64,000 nucleotides of DNA from Bdellovibrio reynosensis. Lineage in GTDB: Bacteria; Bdellovibrionota; Bdellovibrionia; Bdellovibrionales; Bdellovibrionaceae. Position 1 is the stretch's first letter, and every line of letters starts with the position of its first letter. The DNA lies in contig NZ_CP093442.1 of the NCBI RefSeq assembly GCF_022814725.1, positions 2,976,001-3,040,000 on the forward strand, written 5' to 3'. This document shows positions 52,361 through 62,720 of the stretch, piece by piece. The notes beneath the pieces were generated by a model that did not search any database, was not told where the DNA came from, and saw nothing but the letters and a program-made list of their open reading frames with translations. Position numbers and translations under genes: made by a program.

Positions 52361-52407
52361 TCCAAACGACGGATTCCGATTGAAGACGTCAACGACATGG
52401 AGGTCAC

Positions 52408-53691
52408 ATGGGTATTCTTTCATCTCTTTACACGGGTGTGTCTGGTATGACTGCGCAAGGCGAAGCCTTGGGAGTTATCGGGGACAATATCGCCAACGCT
52501 AACACGATTGGTTTCAAAGCCAGCCGTGCAGAATTCCAAGATATTATTTCTAAAAACTTAAAAGGTATTCTTGGTGGTAACCAAATCGGTCGTGGTGTGA
52601 AGATCGGTGCAGTAAACCCAATCCTTTCTCAAGGTAACGTAGATGCTACTGAAAAAGTAACGGACCTAGCTATCTCTGGTGACGGTTACTTCAAAGTTAA
52701 AGGTTCTGATGGCGAGTCTTACACTCGTGACGGTTCTTTCCACTTTGATAAAGAAGGTTACCTAGTAACTAACGACAATCAAAAAGTTCAAGGTTTCGCG
52801 GCAGACGAAAAGGGCAATATCGTTAACAAAATGACTGATATCAAATTCCCTCGCGCTCTAGTTCCAGCGAAAGGTACAAAAGAAATCAAAATGGATCTGA
52901 ACTTGGATTCGCGCATGGAAGCGACTAAGAAGTTCGATATCAAAGATCCATATTCAACTTCGCACTATTCTACTGGTGTTGAGATGTATGACTCTCAAGG
53001 TAACAAACACCTTGTTAGCTTCTTCTTCAATAAAACTGCTGACCGTGAATGGGAATTCAAAGGTTTGGTTGACGGTAAAGAAGTTACCGGTGGCGAAGAA
53101 GGCATGATGTCTCAAGTATGCGCTGGTAAATTGAAATTTACTGTTGACGGTAAATTAGACAGCCAAGAGACAACTGATTCTAATTTCAACTTCGCGGGTG
53201 GTGCTCTTCAAGGCCAACAAGTGAAATTGAACTTCGGTGACGCGATTAAAGACGGCGGTAAAGGTCTTGATGGTACAAAACAATACGGTAAAAACTCTGA
53301 CTTGATTTCTTGGAATCAAGATGGTGCGGCTGCCGGTACTATCACTGGTCTTTCATTCAATGACGAAGGTACTTTGACAGCGGTTTATTCGAACGGACAA
53401 GCTGCTGACTTAGCGCAAATCGCTCTTGCGAAATTCGAAAATCCAGAAGCGATGTTCAAAGTTGGTAACAACCGTTTGAAAGAATCTCGTGAGTCAGGTG
53501 CAGCTTCTATGGGTGCTCCAGGCGCTGCTGGTCGCGGTAAATTGTTCGCTAAATCTTTAGAAAGATCGACAGTGGACCTTGCGACAGAGTTCGTAAACAT
53601 GATCCAAAACCAACGTGGTTTCCAAGCGAATGCGAAGACAATCACGACGACAGATGAACTTCTTAACGAAGTGATTCAGTTGAAACGCTAA
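52408..53691 (+). CDS. flgE: Flagellar hook protein FlgE
   Basis: The 427-residue hook subunit. N-terminal GILSSLYTGVSGMTAQGEAL, IGDNIANANTIGFKASR and the middle VTDLAISGDGYFKV are hook/rod motifs; the C-terminus DLATEFVNMIQNQRGFQANAKTITTTDELL (quoted in part) is the coiled-coil core. It is the last gene of the operon and is followed by a strong terminator. The 196-bp gap and a good ribosome-binding site suggest that flgE may also be separately controlled. Confidence 0.96.
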   Translation: MGILSSLYTGVSGMTAQGEALGVIGDNIANANTIGFKASRAEFQDIISKNLKGILGGNQIGRGVKIGAVNPILSQGNVDATEKVTDLAISGDGYFKVKGSDGESYTRDGSFHFDKEGYLVTNDNQKVQGFAADEKGNIVNKMTDIKFPRALVPAKGTKEIKMDLNLDSRMEATKKFDIKDPYSTSHYSTGVEMYDSQGNKHLVSFFFNKTADREWEFKGLVDGKEVTGGEEGMMSQVCAGKLKFTVDGKLDSQETTDSNFNFAGGALQGQQVKLNFGDAIKDGGKGLDGTKQYGKNSDLISWNQDGAAAGTITGLSFNDEGTLTAVYSNGQAADLAQIALAKFENPEAMFKVGNNRLKESRESGAASMGAPGAAGRGKLFAKSLERSTVDLATEFVNMIQNQRGFQANAKTITTTDELLNEVIQLKR

Positions 53692-54064
53692 TAGTTCCTA
53701 GTTCTAAATCCTAATACCATGTCGAACAGGCTCCTCTGACCCGGGAGCCTGTTTTTTTTTGGTTCCCATAGAGAAGATTGCTATTTTTTGCTGTTAGCTT
53801 TTCGCTTTGAAATCAAAGATTTTTAACGACCCCGTTTGAGACGATTTTTTTGCATTTTTGCCTGATTTGTAACTAGTGTTAGGGTGTCAAGCGCCTATGT
53901 GGAGGGTTGGTGTTTCATCTTTGCAATTCTAGAGGGGCTTGCTATTAAAAGTGTGTAATAAAGGTCTGTTTAGTGGGTATAATTAAATTTGTGGCTTCTG
54001 TTTTAAAACAAACCTGATATATGCTGGGCCCACGAATTAACTGTACGTAATGGGGGATACTGCA
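53692..54064. other. Intergenic region after flgE with terminator and -10 candidate
   Basis: After the flgE terminator (53725-53761) the next 300 bp hold no ORF of note. A TATAAT hexamer at 53979-53984, in the sequence GTGGGTATAAT, is a candidate -10 for the response-regulator gene at 54065; no -35 at the usual distance was found. Confidence 0.5.
53725..53761 (+). terminator. Strong intrinsic terminator of the flagellar operon
   Basis: AACAGGCTCC (53725-53734) pairs with GGAGCCTGTT (53744-53753), a 10-bp stem with a 9-nt loop followed by a run of T. It is classical in form and ends the operon after flgE. Confidence 0.92.
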
Positions 54065-54739
54065 ATGAGATGCTTAGTTGTAGAAGACGATAACGAGATC
54101 GCAACGATTGTGAAACAAGGATTGGGCGAGCTTGAAGGCGACGTGGAAGTTGAATCCAACGGTCGTCGCGCTTACGAACGCGCTCTTACAAATCAGTACG
54201 ATATTATTGTATTAGATTTAATGCTTCCTGAAATGGACGGTTACACTTTCGCCAAATCTTTGCGTGAAAAAGAAGTAAACACACCGATCCTAATTCTTAG
54301 CGCCCTACGCGAACTTGATGACCGTCTTAAAGGTCTAAGCATGGGTGGCGATGATTACCTTACAAAACCTTTCGCAATGGCAGAGTTGCAAATTCGCGTA
54401 AAGAATTTGTTAAAGCGCGCGCAGAAGGCTTCTGAAGTTACTCAGTTGGTTTTCCAAGATTTGAAATTGAATCGTTTAAATCGTGATGTCGTTCGTGCCG
54501 GTCGCAAATTGGATCTTCAAGAAAGAGAATTCGTTCTTCTTGATTTATTCATGAGCAATCCCAACAAGATCATCGGAAAACAAACTATTCTAAAAGAAGT
54601 TTGGAATTATGATTTCGATCCGCAAACAAACGTGGTAGACGTTTTAGTATGTCGTTTGCGCAACAAATTGGAAAAAGATTTCCCTACACGACTTATTTAT
54701 ACGGTCAGAGGTGTAGGATATGTTCTTAAGTCGTCTTAA
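54065..54739 (+). CDS. OmpR/PhoB-family response regulator
   Basis: A 224-residue regulator with a receiver (MRCLVVEDDN; acceptor Asp51 in IIVLDLMLPEMDG; LTKPFAMAEL) and a winged-helix output domain (VWNYDFDPQTNVVDVLVCRLRNKL, quoted in part). An in-frame ATG at 54050 exists, but GGGGGAT just before 54065 and domain alignment favour 54065. It overlaps the kinase gene by 20 bp, a typical regulator-kinase operon. Confidence 0.92.
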   Translation: MRCLVVEDDNEIATIVKQGLGELEGDVEVESNGRRAYERALTNQYDIIVLDLMLPEMDGYTFAKSLREKEVNTPILILSALRELDDRLKGLSMGGDDYLTKPFAMAELQIRVKNLLKRAQKASEVTQLVFQDLKLNRLNRDVVRAGRKLDLQEREFVLLDLFMSNPNKIIGKQTILKEVWNYDFDPQTNVVDVLVCRLRNKLEKDFPTRLIYTVRGVGYVLKSS

Positions 54740-56135
54740 GCCGACTCTCTTCAGAATCAGCACTAAACTGACGCTCGCGTACTCTTTAGTGCTGATTCTT
54801 AGTTCAACGATCATCTTCAGCTTTCTTTACTTTCAAATTTATAGCACTTTTGAAGATCAAGAACTGGCTTTGCTTGGTGCAAACCTAGCTGAATACAGCA
54901 GTCGTGTAGAGAGCCAAGGCACAAAAAATCTAGAAGATTATTTTAAAAAAGTTCCCAACGATGATCATGATCATGCTCTGTTGGTGGCATTGCTTTCTCC
55001 GCGCGGGGAGTTGCTTTTTATTCATGAGCCTGAAGCCCATGTCTTTAAAATAGATATCGATGCTTTAAGAACGGAAGTTCTGAATCAAACGAACAACACG
55101 TTTCATTTTACCATCGCTGAGGAAGGTGCCGACACTCCAATCTTCGTATTGGGTAAGCAGCTTAAGGATGGAAACTATTTAGCTGTCAGTAAAAGTACTG
55201 TGGCTATGGGCCAACAACTTCGCAATATTCAAAGAGTGTTCTGGTGGATCTTGTTCCCAGTTGCACTTGTCGGATTCCTGGGTGGTTTATTTCTTTCTAA
55301 TAAAACTCTGACACCAGTCCGCGAGCTTCTTACGTCAATGAAGAAGATTGAAAGTGGGTCTTTATCAACGCGTGTTCCAATTGGCGGCGGTGATGACGAA
55401 CTTGAAGAGCTGAAAATTCTAAATAATAAGATGCTCGATAAGATTGAAGGCCTGGTGAACGGTCTTCGCGAAGCCTTTGACCATTTAGCCCATGATATTC
55501 GAACTCCAGTAACAAGACTGCGTGGCAGAGCAGAGCTTGCTCTTATGGCTGACTCTGATGCGGATACTTATCGTGAAGCTTTGCAAAGCTGCTTTGAAAA
55601 CTCAGATAAGATTTTGAACTTCCTGCAAGTTTTAACAGATATTACTGAGGCAGAAAACCGCAGTAAAAAACTGAAACTTGAAAAGAAGTTCATCAGTGAT
55701 CTGGTGAACGAGATCATGGATTTGTATGAAATGGCTTTTGAAGAAAAAAACATCAAGGTCATTAAGAAGTTAGATAGTCATGACTGGGCCATGGTGGATG
55801 CGCGTCTTATCAGCCGCGTGATCGCAAATCTTTTGGATAATGCCCACAAGTACACTCCAGAAGGTGGCGAAGTGACGATTGAGACTATCAATCAGACTGA
55901 AAACGTCATCTTAAGAGTCACCGATACGGGCCCAGGGATTTCACCGGATGAGCACACGATGATTTGGCAAAAACTTTATCGCAGCGATAAGAGCCGCACA
56001 GAATATGGCATGGGTTTAGGCTTAACTTTCGTCAAAGCAGTGGTTGAAGCCCATGACGGAAAAGCCTCAGTGAAAAGCCCGGTTAAAGACGGTCGCGGCA
56101 CTGAGTTTGAAATCCTTCTTCAGAAAATGTCTTAA
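54720..56135 (+). CDS. Two-component sensor kinase with HAMP domain
   Basis: A 471-residue membrane kinase. Two helices (about 16-38 and 167-190) border a periplasmic domain of about 125 residues; a HAMP domain follows (LTPVRELLTSMKKIESGSLSTR). The H-box is FDHLAHDIRTPVTRL with His258; the ATPase has LLDNAHKYTPEGG, DTGPGISP and GMGLGLTFV. Motifs resemble CusS/metal-type kinases, but the ligand cannot be read. It is the partner of the overlapping regulator. Confidence 0.92.
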   Translation: MFLSRLKPTLFRISTKLTLAYSLVLILSSTIIFSFLYFQIYSTFEDQELALLGANLAEYSSRVESQGTKNLEDYFKKVPNDDHDHALLVALLSPRGELLFIHEPEAHVFKIDIDALRTEVLNQTNNTFHFTIAEEGADTPIFVLGKQLKDGNYLAVSKSTVAMGQQLRNIQRVFWWILFPVALVGFLGGLFLSNKTLTPVRELLTSMKKIESGSLSTRVPIGGGDDELEELKILNNKMLDKIEGLVNGLREAFDHLAHDIRTPVTRLRGRAELALMADSDADTYREALQSCFENSDKILNFLQVLTDITEAENRSKKLKLEKKFISDLVNEIMDLYEMAFEEKNIKVIKKLDSHDWAMVDARLISRVIANLLDNAHKYTPEGGEVTIETINQTENVILRVTDTGPGISPDEHTMIWQKLYRSDKSRTEYGMGLGLTFVKAVVEAHDGKASVKSPVKDGRGTEFEILLQKMS

Positions 56136-56140
56136 GTTCC

Positions 56141-56944
56141 ATGGGGTTCATTTTAAAGATCGCACTTCTTATCTTACTAGTCCTCGCTCTTTTTGCAGCG
56201 GGGATTTACTATTATCAAGAACGCTTGATCTTTTTCCCTACGGTTTTGCCCGAAGATTATAAGTATTCTTTTGCAAGCTCCCCTGAAGAAATAAAACTTA
56301 CTTACGACAAAAAAGACGTCTATGCCCTTCGTTTTAAGGCACCAGGGGAATCTAAGGGAATTGTTTTCTTTTTCCACGGCAATGCGGGTGCCCTGGATTC
56401 TTGGGGTTACTTTGGCGAAGAATTCGCAGCAAAAACCTCTTGGGACATTGTTGTTATTGATTACCCCGGTTATGGCAAAAGCCAAGGACGAGTTAAGTCT
56501 GAAGAAGATTTACGCAATGTTGGTCAACTGTTCATCAATCACGTGACCGAAAATATTTCTACGAAGATGGTGATTTTCGGTCGTTCTATTGGCAGTGGCG
56601 TTGCCACGTTCTTAGCAGCGAAAAATCCTTGTGATGGAGTGATTTTAGAAACTCCATTTTATAGTGGAATTGAATTGGCAAAAATACTTTTCCCACAAGT
56701 GCCTTCGTTCTTAATTCGGTATGCGTTTAGATCCGATGAATGGCTGTCGTTATCACAAGGTAAAATACTTATTCTGCACGGTACGGAGGATTCGATTGTA
56801 CCTTATTCTCAAGGGCTAAAGCTTTCCCAAGTTCCTACGGCCCAAGCTTTAAAATTTGTGACGATCCAAGGTGGCGATCATAACAATCTTTCGGATTTTG
56901 AAGAATATTGGGACGAAGTGAATGGCTTTTTACAGACTCTTTAA
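56141..56944 (+). CDS. Membrane-anchored alpha/beta hydrolase
   Basis: A 267-residue alpha/beta hydrolase of the YfhR/Bem46-like group. One N-terminal membrane helix (about 5-24) is followed by the hydrolase domain: oxyanion FFFHGNAGALDSW, nucleophile Ser149 in FGRSIGSG, Asp in LHGTEDSIVPY and His in GGDHNNL. It lies 5 bp after the kinase gene, so it is probably co-transcribed. The substrate, perhaps a lipid or ester, is unknown. Confidence 0.88.
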   Translation: MGFILKIALLILLVLALFAAGIYYYQERLIFFPTVLPEDYKYSFASSPEEIKLTYDKKDVYALRFKAPGESKGIVFFFHGNAGALDSWGYFGEEFAAKTSWDIVVIDYPGYGKSQGRVKSEEDLRNVGQLFINHVTENISTKMVIFGRSIGSGVATFLAAKNPCDGVILETPFYSGIELAKILFPQVPSFLIRYAFRSDEWLSLSQGKILILHGTEDSIVPYSQGLKLSQVPTAQALKFVTIQGGDHNNLSDFEEYWDEVNGFLQTL

Positions 56945-57291
56945 AAGCACCATTGCTGCTCTGTCCTGTAGAGGCCTTCAAAAAATAATTCGGTCATTAA
57001 AGTTTGCAGCTCTGTTTCAAATGACAGACTTTTTTTAAACAAAAAAAACTTCAAGATAAAAATTCTTTTACATTGAGGACATCGGTTAAGTTAAATTTTT
57101 TCCCGATTCACTAAAACTTAACTGAAATATCTGAGTTTACTTTTATCAAGTAGCACCTGCCCAACGGTACGATGTATTCAAATGATGCTTTGGTAATGCC
57201 GCAGTTTTTCATTCTGTTTTCCCATCAAAGTATTTTGTTTTCTGCATCTATATAGAGGGATGTTAAGCGATAAGCCTCATGGAGGCTCCCT
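56945..57291. other. Intergenic region with an 8-bp inverted repeat
   Basis: 347 bp without gene. GTTAAGTT (57085-57092) and AACTTAAC (57115-57122) form a perfect 8-bp inverted repeat with a 22-nt spacer, a possible regulator site for the following kinase. A weak stem (CTGT/ACAG) before a T-run near 57013-57037 may terminate the hydrolase operon. Confidence 0.35.
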
Positions 57292-60200
57292 GTGGCGAAA
57301 TCTGATACTGATGTAGTCGTGCAAACCGTTCCTGCAAAAAAATTGAAAGCAAAGGCGTTTAACGCCATTCAAGCCAATTTAAAACCAACGTCTGAATCTA
57401 AAGAACAGTTAAGACAGCTTCTGTTCACAGTGAAAGCTGTGCGTCGCGGTGATTTCAGTGTGCGAATGCCTGTGGAAAATGAAGGAATCATCGCCGAAAT
57501 CGGAGAAGTTCTAAACGACATCATTGAACTGAACGAAAACATGGCCAACGAATTTGTCCGTGTTCGTTCCACAGTAGGTCAAGAAGGTCGAATGAACGAA
57601 CGTGTCTCCATGGGTTCGGTCAAGGGCGCTTGGTCGACAAGCGTGGACTCTGTGAATCTTCTGATCGGGGATCTGGTGCAACCAACTCAAGAGGTTGCCC
57701 GCGTAATCACCTCGGTGGCAAAGGGAGACTTGTCACAAAAAATGTCCCTAGAAATCGATGGCCGTACGGTAAAAGGGGAATTCCTGCGTATCGGTACCAC
57801 GGTAAATCTGATGGTGGATCAGCTGAATTCATTCGCCTCTGAGGTAACGCGTGTTGCGAAAGAGGTAGGTACTGAAGGAAAGCTCGGCGGACAAGCAGAC
57901 GTTCGCGGTGCCAGCGGTATCTGGAGAGACTTAACTGATAACGTGAACAACCTAGCCGGCAACTTGACGGACCAGGTACGTAACATCGCAAAAGTAACCA
58001 CAGCCGTTGCGAAAGGTGACTTGTCACAAAAAATTACGGTTGATGCTAAGGGCGAGATCTTCGAACTTAAGAACACTATCAACGTCATGGTGGATCAGCT
58101 TTCATCATTCGCAGCCGAGGTAACTCGTGTGGCAAAAGAGGTTGGTACTGAAGGTCGTCTGGGGGGGCAGGCGGACGTAAAAGGGGTCTCTGGTACCTGG
58201 AAAGACTTAACGGATAACGTAAACGGTCTTGCGAATAATTTAACAGCGCAAGTTCGTAACATCGCGAAGGTAACAACTGCCGTAGCAAACGGTGACTTAT
58301 CTCAAAAAATCACGGTTGATGCCCGCGGTGAGATCTTAGAACTTAAAAATACAATCAACGTCATGGTGGACCAACTTCGTTCATTCGCAGCCGAGGTAAC
58401 TCGTGTGGCAAAAGAGGTGGGTACTGAAGGTCGTCTTGGTGGTCAGGCAGACGTAAAAGGCGTGTCTGGTACTTGGAAAGACTTAACCGACAACGTAAAC
58501 GGTCTTGCGAATAACTTAACAGCGCAAGTACGAAACATCGCAAAAGTAACAACTGCGGTTGCAAACGGCGACTTATCACAAAAAATTACGGTTGATGCCA
58601 AAGGTGAAATCTTAGAACTAAAAGACACCATCAATACAATGGTGGATACACTTCGTTCATTCGCAGCAGAGGTAACTCGTGTGGCGAAAGAGGTAGGTAC
58701 TGAAGGTAAACTGGGCGGACAAGCCGACGTAAAAGGTGTGTCTGGTACTTGGAAAGATTTAACAGACAACGTTAACGGTCTAGCAGGAAACTTAACAGCC
58801 CAAGTTCGTAACATCGCAAAAGTAACGACTGCGGTTGCGACGGGCGACTTATCACAAAAAATCACGGTTGATGCCAAAGGTGAGATCCTTGAACTGAAAG
58901 ACACCATCAATACGATGGTGGATCAGTTAAACTCGTTCGCGGCCGAGGTAACTCGTGTGGCAAAAGAGGTAGGTACTGAAGGTAAACTGGGTGGACAAGC
59001 AGAAGTTCGCGGAGTTTCTGGAACTTGGAAAGACTTAACTGATAACGTGAATGGTCTTGCCGGTAACTTAACAGCCCAAGTACGTAACATCGCAAAAGTA
59101 ACAACAGCCGTTGCAAAAGGTGACTTATCCCAGAAGATCACTGTTGATGCGAAAGGCGAAATCTTAGAACTTAAAAATACCATCAACATCATGGTGGATC
59201 AGTTGAACTCGTTCGCAGCCGAGGTGACTCGTGTGGCAAAAGAGGTTGGTACTGAAGGAAAACTAGGTGGACAAGCGGAAGTAAAAGGGGTTTCTGGAAC
59301 TTGGAAAGACTTAACGGATAACGTGAATGGTCTTGCCGGTAACTTAACTGCCCAAGTACGTAACATCGCGAAAGTAACAACAGCGGTTGCGAAGGGCGAC
59401 TTGTCACAAAAGATCACCGTTGATGCCAAAGGTGAAATCTTCGAATTAAAAAATACCATCAACGTCATGGTGGATCAGTTGAACTCATTCGCTGCCGAGG
59501 TGTCTCGTGTGGCAAAAGACGTAGGTACTGAAGGAAAACTAGGTGGACAGGCCGATGTAAAAGGGGTTTCTGGTACCTGGAAAGACTTAACTGATAACGT
59601 AAATAGCTTAGCTGGTAACTTAACCGACCAAGTTCGTAACATCGCAAAAGTAACAACAGCCGTAGCAAAAGGTGACTTGTCACAAAAAATCACGGTTGAT
59701 GCCAAAGGCGAAATCCTTGAACTTAAAAATACCATCAACGTCATGGTGGATCAGTTAAACTCATTTGCTGCCGAGGTAACTCGTGTGGCGAAGGAAGTAG
59801 GTACTGAAGGAAAACTAGGCGGACAAGCTGAAGTTCGCGGTGTTTCTGGTACATGGAAAGATTTAACCGATAACGTAAACGGTCTAGCGGGTAACTTAAC
59901 TGCCCAAGTTCGTAACATCGCAAAAGTAACCACTGCGGTTGCGACTGGGGACTTATCACAAAAAATCACGGTTGATGCCAAAGGTGAAATTCTAGAACTT
60001 AAAAACACGATCAATACGATGGTGGATCAGTTAAACACATTCGCGGGCGAGGTGACTCGTGTTGCGAAAGAGGTTGGTACTGAAGGTAAATTAGGTGGAC
60101 AAGCGGAAGTGCGTGGTGTTTCTGGTACTTGGAAAGACTTAACTGATAACGTAAACATCATGGCATCAAACTTAACGATGCAAGTGCGTGGTATCGTTAA

Positions 60201-62712
60201 GGTCGTAACTGCCGTAGCAAACGGTGACTTAAATCAAAAATTCGTTCTTGAAGCAAAAGGGGAAGTGGCAGCATTAGCTGAAACCATCAACTCTATGACT
60301 GACACGCTTCGTACATTCGCGGATCAAGTAACTACAGTTGCTCGTGAAGTAGGTATCGAAGGTAAACTGGGTGCCCAAGCCCACGTGCCCGGTGTTGCGG
60401 GAACTTGGAAAGACTTAACAGACAATGTAAATATCATGGCGTCAAACTTAACGACGCAAGTACGTGGTATCATCAAAGTCGTAACTGCGGTTGCGGATGG
60501 TGACTTGAATCAAAAATTCGTCCTTGAAGCAAAAGGGGAAGTTGCGGCCCTAGCTGAAACCATCAACTCTATGACCGACACTCTTCGTACTTTCTCTGAC
60601 CAGGTAACGACGGTTGCCCGCGAAGTGGGAATCGAAGGTAAACTGGGCGGTCAAGCAAGCGTACCGGGTGCATCTGGTACGTGGAAAGACTTAACCGACA
60701 ACGTGAATCAGCTTGCCGGAAACTTAACGACGCAAGTTCGTGCCATCGCAGAAGTATCTACGGCGGTAACAAAAGGGGACTTAACTCGTTCAATCACGGT
60801 TGAAGCTGAAGGCGAAGTGGCAGCGTTATCTGAAAATATCAATCAGATGATCGCGAATCTTAAAGATACCACACAGAAAAATAATGAGCAGGACTGGTTG
60901 AAAACCAACCTCGCTAAGTTTTCGGGTATGATGCAAGGTCAAAGAAGTATTACTTCAGTGGCTCAGTTGATCATGTCTGAATTGACTCCACTAGTTGGGG
61001 CCCGCCAAGGCACCTTCTTTATGGTTGATAGCGATGATAAAGGGGAGCCATCTCTGAATCTTATCGCTAGCTATGCCTTCACGGAAAGAAAGCACGTTTC
61101 TAATAAGTATCGCCTTAAAGAAGGCCTGGTGGGTCAATGTGCGTTTGAGAAAAAACGTATCTTGTTAACTAGTACGCCAGACGATTATATCGTCATCAGC
61201 TCAAGCACTTTCGAAGAAAAACCACGCAGCATTATCGTGCTTCCGGTCCTGTTCGAGGGTGAATTGAAAGCGGTGATTGAATTGGCATCACTAGTGCCTT
61301 TCAGTCAGAACTATATCAACTTCTTGGATCAGTTGATGGATTCCATCGGCGTTATCTTGAACATGATTTCTTCAAGCATGCGTACTGAACAACTTCTGCA
61401 AGAACTGAAACGTTCAAATGCGGAACTTGAAGCGCAAGCAAAAGAACTAGAAGATAAAGCAAAACTTCTTGAAGTGAAAAACCAAGAGGTGGAACTTGCT
61501 TCTAGATCCCTAGAAGAAAAAGCAGAACAACTTTCACTGATTTCTAAGTATAAGTCAGAGTTCCTGGCAAATATGTCCCATGAGCTGCGCACGCCACTGA
61601 ATAGCTTGTTGATCCTGTCTAAGACATTGGCTGACAACCGCGATAAAAACTTAAGCACAGAACAAGTGAAGTTTGCTTCGACAGTCCATTCAGCAGGTCA
61701 AGACTTGTTAGCTTTGATCAACGAAATCCTGGATCTTTCAAAAGTGGAAGCTGGCAAAATGCCTATTGCGCCTAAGTCCGTTCACTTAAATGAGATTCGC
61801 GAATACATCGACCAAACTTTCAGACCGGTGGCAGAACACAAAGGCTTGGATTTCACTATCGAGATGGATGCAAATCTTCCGAAAACATTGATTTCGGATG
61901 AAAACAGACTTCATCAGATTCTGAAAAACCTATTGTCTAATGCATTCAAATTCACTGATCGTGGTGAAGTGAAACTGCAGATTACGACTGAAAAATCTCA
62001 TCCGGATCTTATTGCATTCAAAGTGACTGACACAGGTATTGGTATTCCGCTTGAAAAACAAAAGCTAATTTTCGAAGCGTTCCAACAGGCCGATGGTACG
62101 ACCAGCCGTAAATACGGTGGTACTGGACTTGGTTTAACAATCAGCCGGGAAATTGCGCGTCTATTAGGTGGATTGATCGAAGTTGAAAGTTCACCAGGTG
62201 AAGGAAGTACATTCAGTCTTTACTTGCCAGTGAAGTACACAAATTTAGATCAATTTTCCGCTAAAGAATCAAAAGCAGAGTTGCAGTACACGTCGAAGCT
62301 TCCCGAAGGAGCTGACTTTACCGGTAGAAAAATCCTCATCGTTGATGACGACGTTCGAAACGTCTTCGCACTTTCTAGCGTTCTAAAAATGCGTGGAATG
62401 GAAGTGATCTTTGCTGAAAACGGCAGTCAAGGTGTGAATACGTTGATTGAAAATCCTGATACCGACCTGGTGTTGATGGATACCATGATGCCAGAAATGG
62501 ATGGGTTGGAAGCAACTTCAGCTATTCGTCAATTACCAGGTTTCGAAGATCTGCCGATCATCTCTTTGACTGCTAAAGCGATGAAAGGCGATCGTGAAAA
62601 ATGTCTGGCGGCGGGAGCTTCCGACTATGTCACAAAACCTGTGGATGAAGGCCATCTGTTATCAGTGATGTATAACTGGCTTAATTCTAAAGTCACATTG
62701 ACTGTGAACTAG
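57292..62712 (+). CDS. Soluble poly-HAMP hybrid histidine kinase
   Basis: A 1806-residue kinase starting at GTG 57292 with GGAGG 6-10 nt upstream. No membrane helix is visible. Residues about 35-1200 are about 13 tandem HAMP units, the inner ones of 92 residues each, with the recurring blocks [39 protein letters not shown] and [14 protein letters not shown]. Then come a GAF domain, a coiled coil (about 1365-1415), HisKA with His1430 in [12 protein letters not shown], an ATPase domain (GTGLGLTIS) and a C-terminal receiver with Asp1730 in [13 protein letters not shown]. The order resembles fungal group III (Nik1/Os-1) osmosensing kinases. It is followed after 8 bp by a related kinase gene. Confidence 0.93.
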   Translation: MAKSDTDVVVQTVPAKKLKAKAFNAIQANLKPTSESKEQLRQLLFTVKAVRRGDFSVRMPVENEGIIAEIGEVLNDIIELNENMANEFVRVRSTVGQEGRMNERVSMGSVKGAWSTSVDSVNLLIGDLVQPTQEVARVITSVAKGDLSQKMSLEIDGRTVKGEFLRIGTTVNLMVDQLNSFASEVTRVAKEVGTEGKLGGQADVRGASGIWRDLTDNVNNLAGNLTDQVRNIAKVTTAVAKGDLSQKITVDAKGEIFELKNTINVMVDQLSSFAAEVTRVAKEVGTEGRLGGQADVKGVSGTWKDLTDNVNGLANNLTAQVRNIAKVTTAVANGDLSQKITVDARGEILELKNTINVMVDQLRSFAAEVTRVAKEVGTEGRLGGQADVKGVSGTWKDLTDNVNGLANNLTAQVRNIAKVTTAVANGDLSQKITVDAKGEILELKDTINTMVDTLRSFAAEVTRVAKEVGTEGKLGGQADVKGVSGTWKDLTDNVNGLAGNLTAQVRNIAKVTTAVATGDLSQKITVDAKGEILELKDTINTMVDQLNSFAAEVTRVAKEVGTEGKLGGQAEVRGVSGTWKDLTDNVNGLAGNLTAQVRNIAKVTTAVAKGDLSQKITVDAKGEILELKNTINIMVDQLNSFAAEVTRVAKEVGTEGKLGGQAEVKGVSGTWKDLTDNVNGLAGNLTAQVRNIAKVTTAVAKGDLSQKITVDAKGEIFELKNTINVMVDQLNSFAAEVSRVAKDVGTEGKLGGQADVKGVSGTWKDLTDNVNSLAGNLTDQVRNIAKVTTAVAKGDLSQKITVDAKGEILELKNTINVMVDQLNSFAAEVTRVAKEVGTEGKLGGQAEVRGVSGTWKDLTDNVNGLAGNLTAQVRNIAKVTTAVATGDLSQKITVDAKGEILELKNTINTMVDQLNTFAGEVTRVAKEVGTEGKLGGQAEVRGVSGTWKDLTDNVNIMASNLTMQVRGIVKVVTAVANGDLNQKFVLEAKGEVAALAETINSMTDTLRTFADQVTTVAREVGIEGKLGAQAHVPGVAGTWKDLTDNVNIMASNLTTQVRGIIKVVTAVADGDLNQKFVLEAKGEVAALAETINSMTDTLRTFSDQVTTVAREVGIEGKLGGQASVPGASGTWKDLTDNVNQLAGNLTTQVRAIAEVSTAVTKGDLTRSITVEAEGEVAALSENINQMIANLKDTTQKNNEQDWLKTNLAKFSGMMQGQRSITSVAQLIMSELTPLVGARQGTFFMVDSDDKGEPSLNLIASYAFTERKHVSNKYRLKEGLVGQCAFEKKRILLTSTPDDYIVISSSTFEEKPRSIIVLPVLFEGELKAVIELASLVPFSQNYINFLDQLMDSIGVILNMISSSMRTEQLLQELKRSNAELEAQAKELEDKAKLLEVKNQEVELASRSLEEKAEQLSLISKYKSEFLANMSHELRTPLNSLLILSKTLADNRDKNLSTEQVKFASTVHSAGQDLLALINEILDLSKVEAGKMPIAPKSVHLNEIREYIDQTFRPVAEHKGLDFTIEMDANLPKTLISDENRLHQILKNLLSNAFKFTDRGEVKLQITTEKSHPDLIAFKVTDTGIGIPLEKQKLIFEAFQQADGTTSRKYGGTGLGLTISREIARLLGGLIEVESSPGEGSTFSLYLPVKYTNLDQFSAKESKAELQYTSKLPEGADFTGRKILIVDDDVRNVFALSSVLKMRGMEVIFAENGSQGVNTLIENPDTDLVLMDTMMPEMDGLEATSAIRQLPGFEDLPIISLTAKAMKGDREKCLAAGASDYVTKPVDEGHLLSVMYNWLNSKVTLTVN
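57710..60850 (+). repeat. Tandem 276-bp coding repeat (HAMP units)
   Basis: Within the poly-HAMP kinase, the segment CGTAACATCGC or a close variant recurs at exact 276-bp intervals from 57979 to 60739 (ten steps), preceded by one longer unit near 57700. Copies are nearly identical in protein and differ mainly at synonymous sites; the last three are more diverged ([19 protein letters not shown] type). Confidence 0.95.
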
Positions 62713-62720
62713 GAATGTTT

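Noticed and set aside
57707-60014. Series of 60-155 codon minus-strand ORFs at regular spacing
   Set aside because: They are antisense shadows of the 276-bp HAMP repeats; their regularity comes from the coding repeat.
57979-60739. Regularly spaced repeats that might suggest a CRISPR array
   Set aside because: The period is 276 bp, copies are contiguous and all in one open reading frame; there are no spacers.
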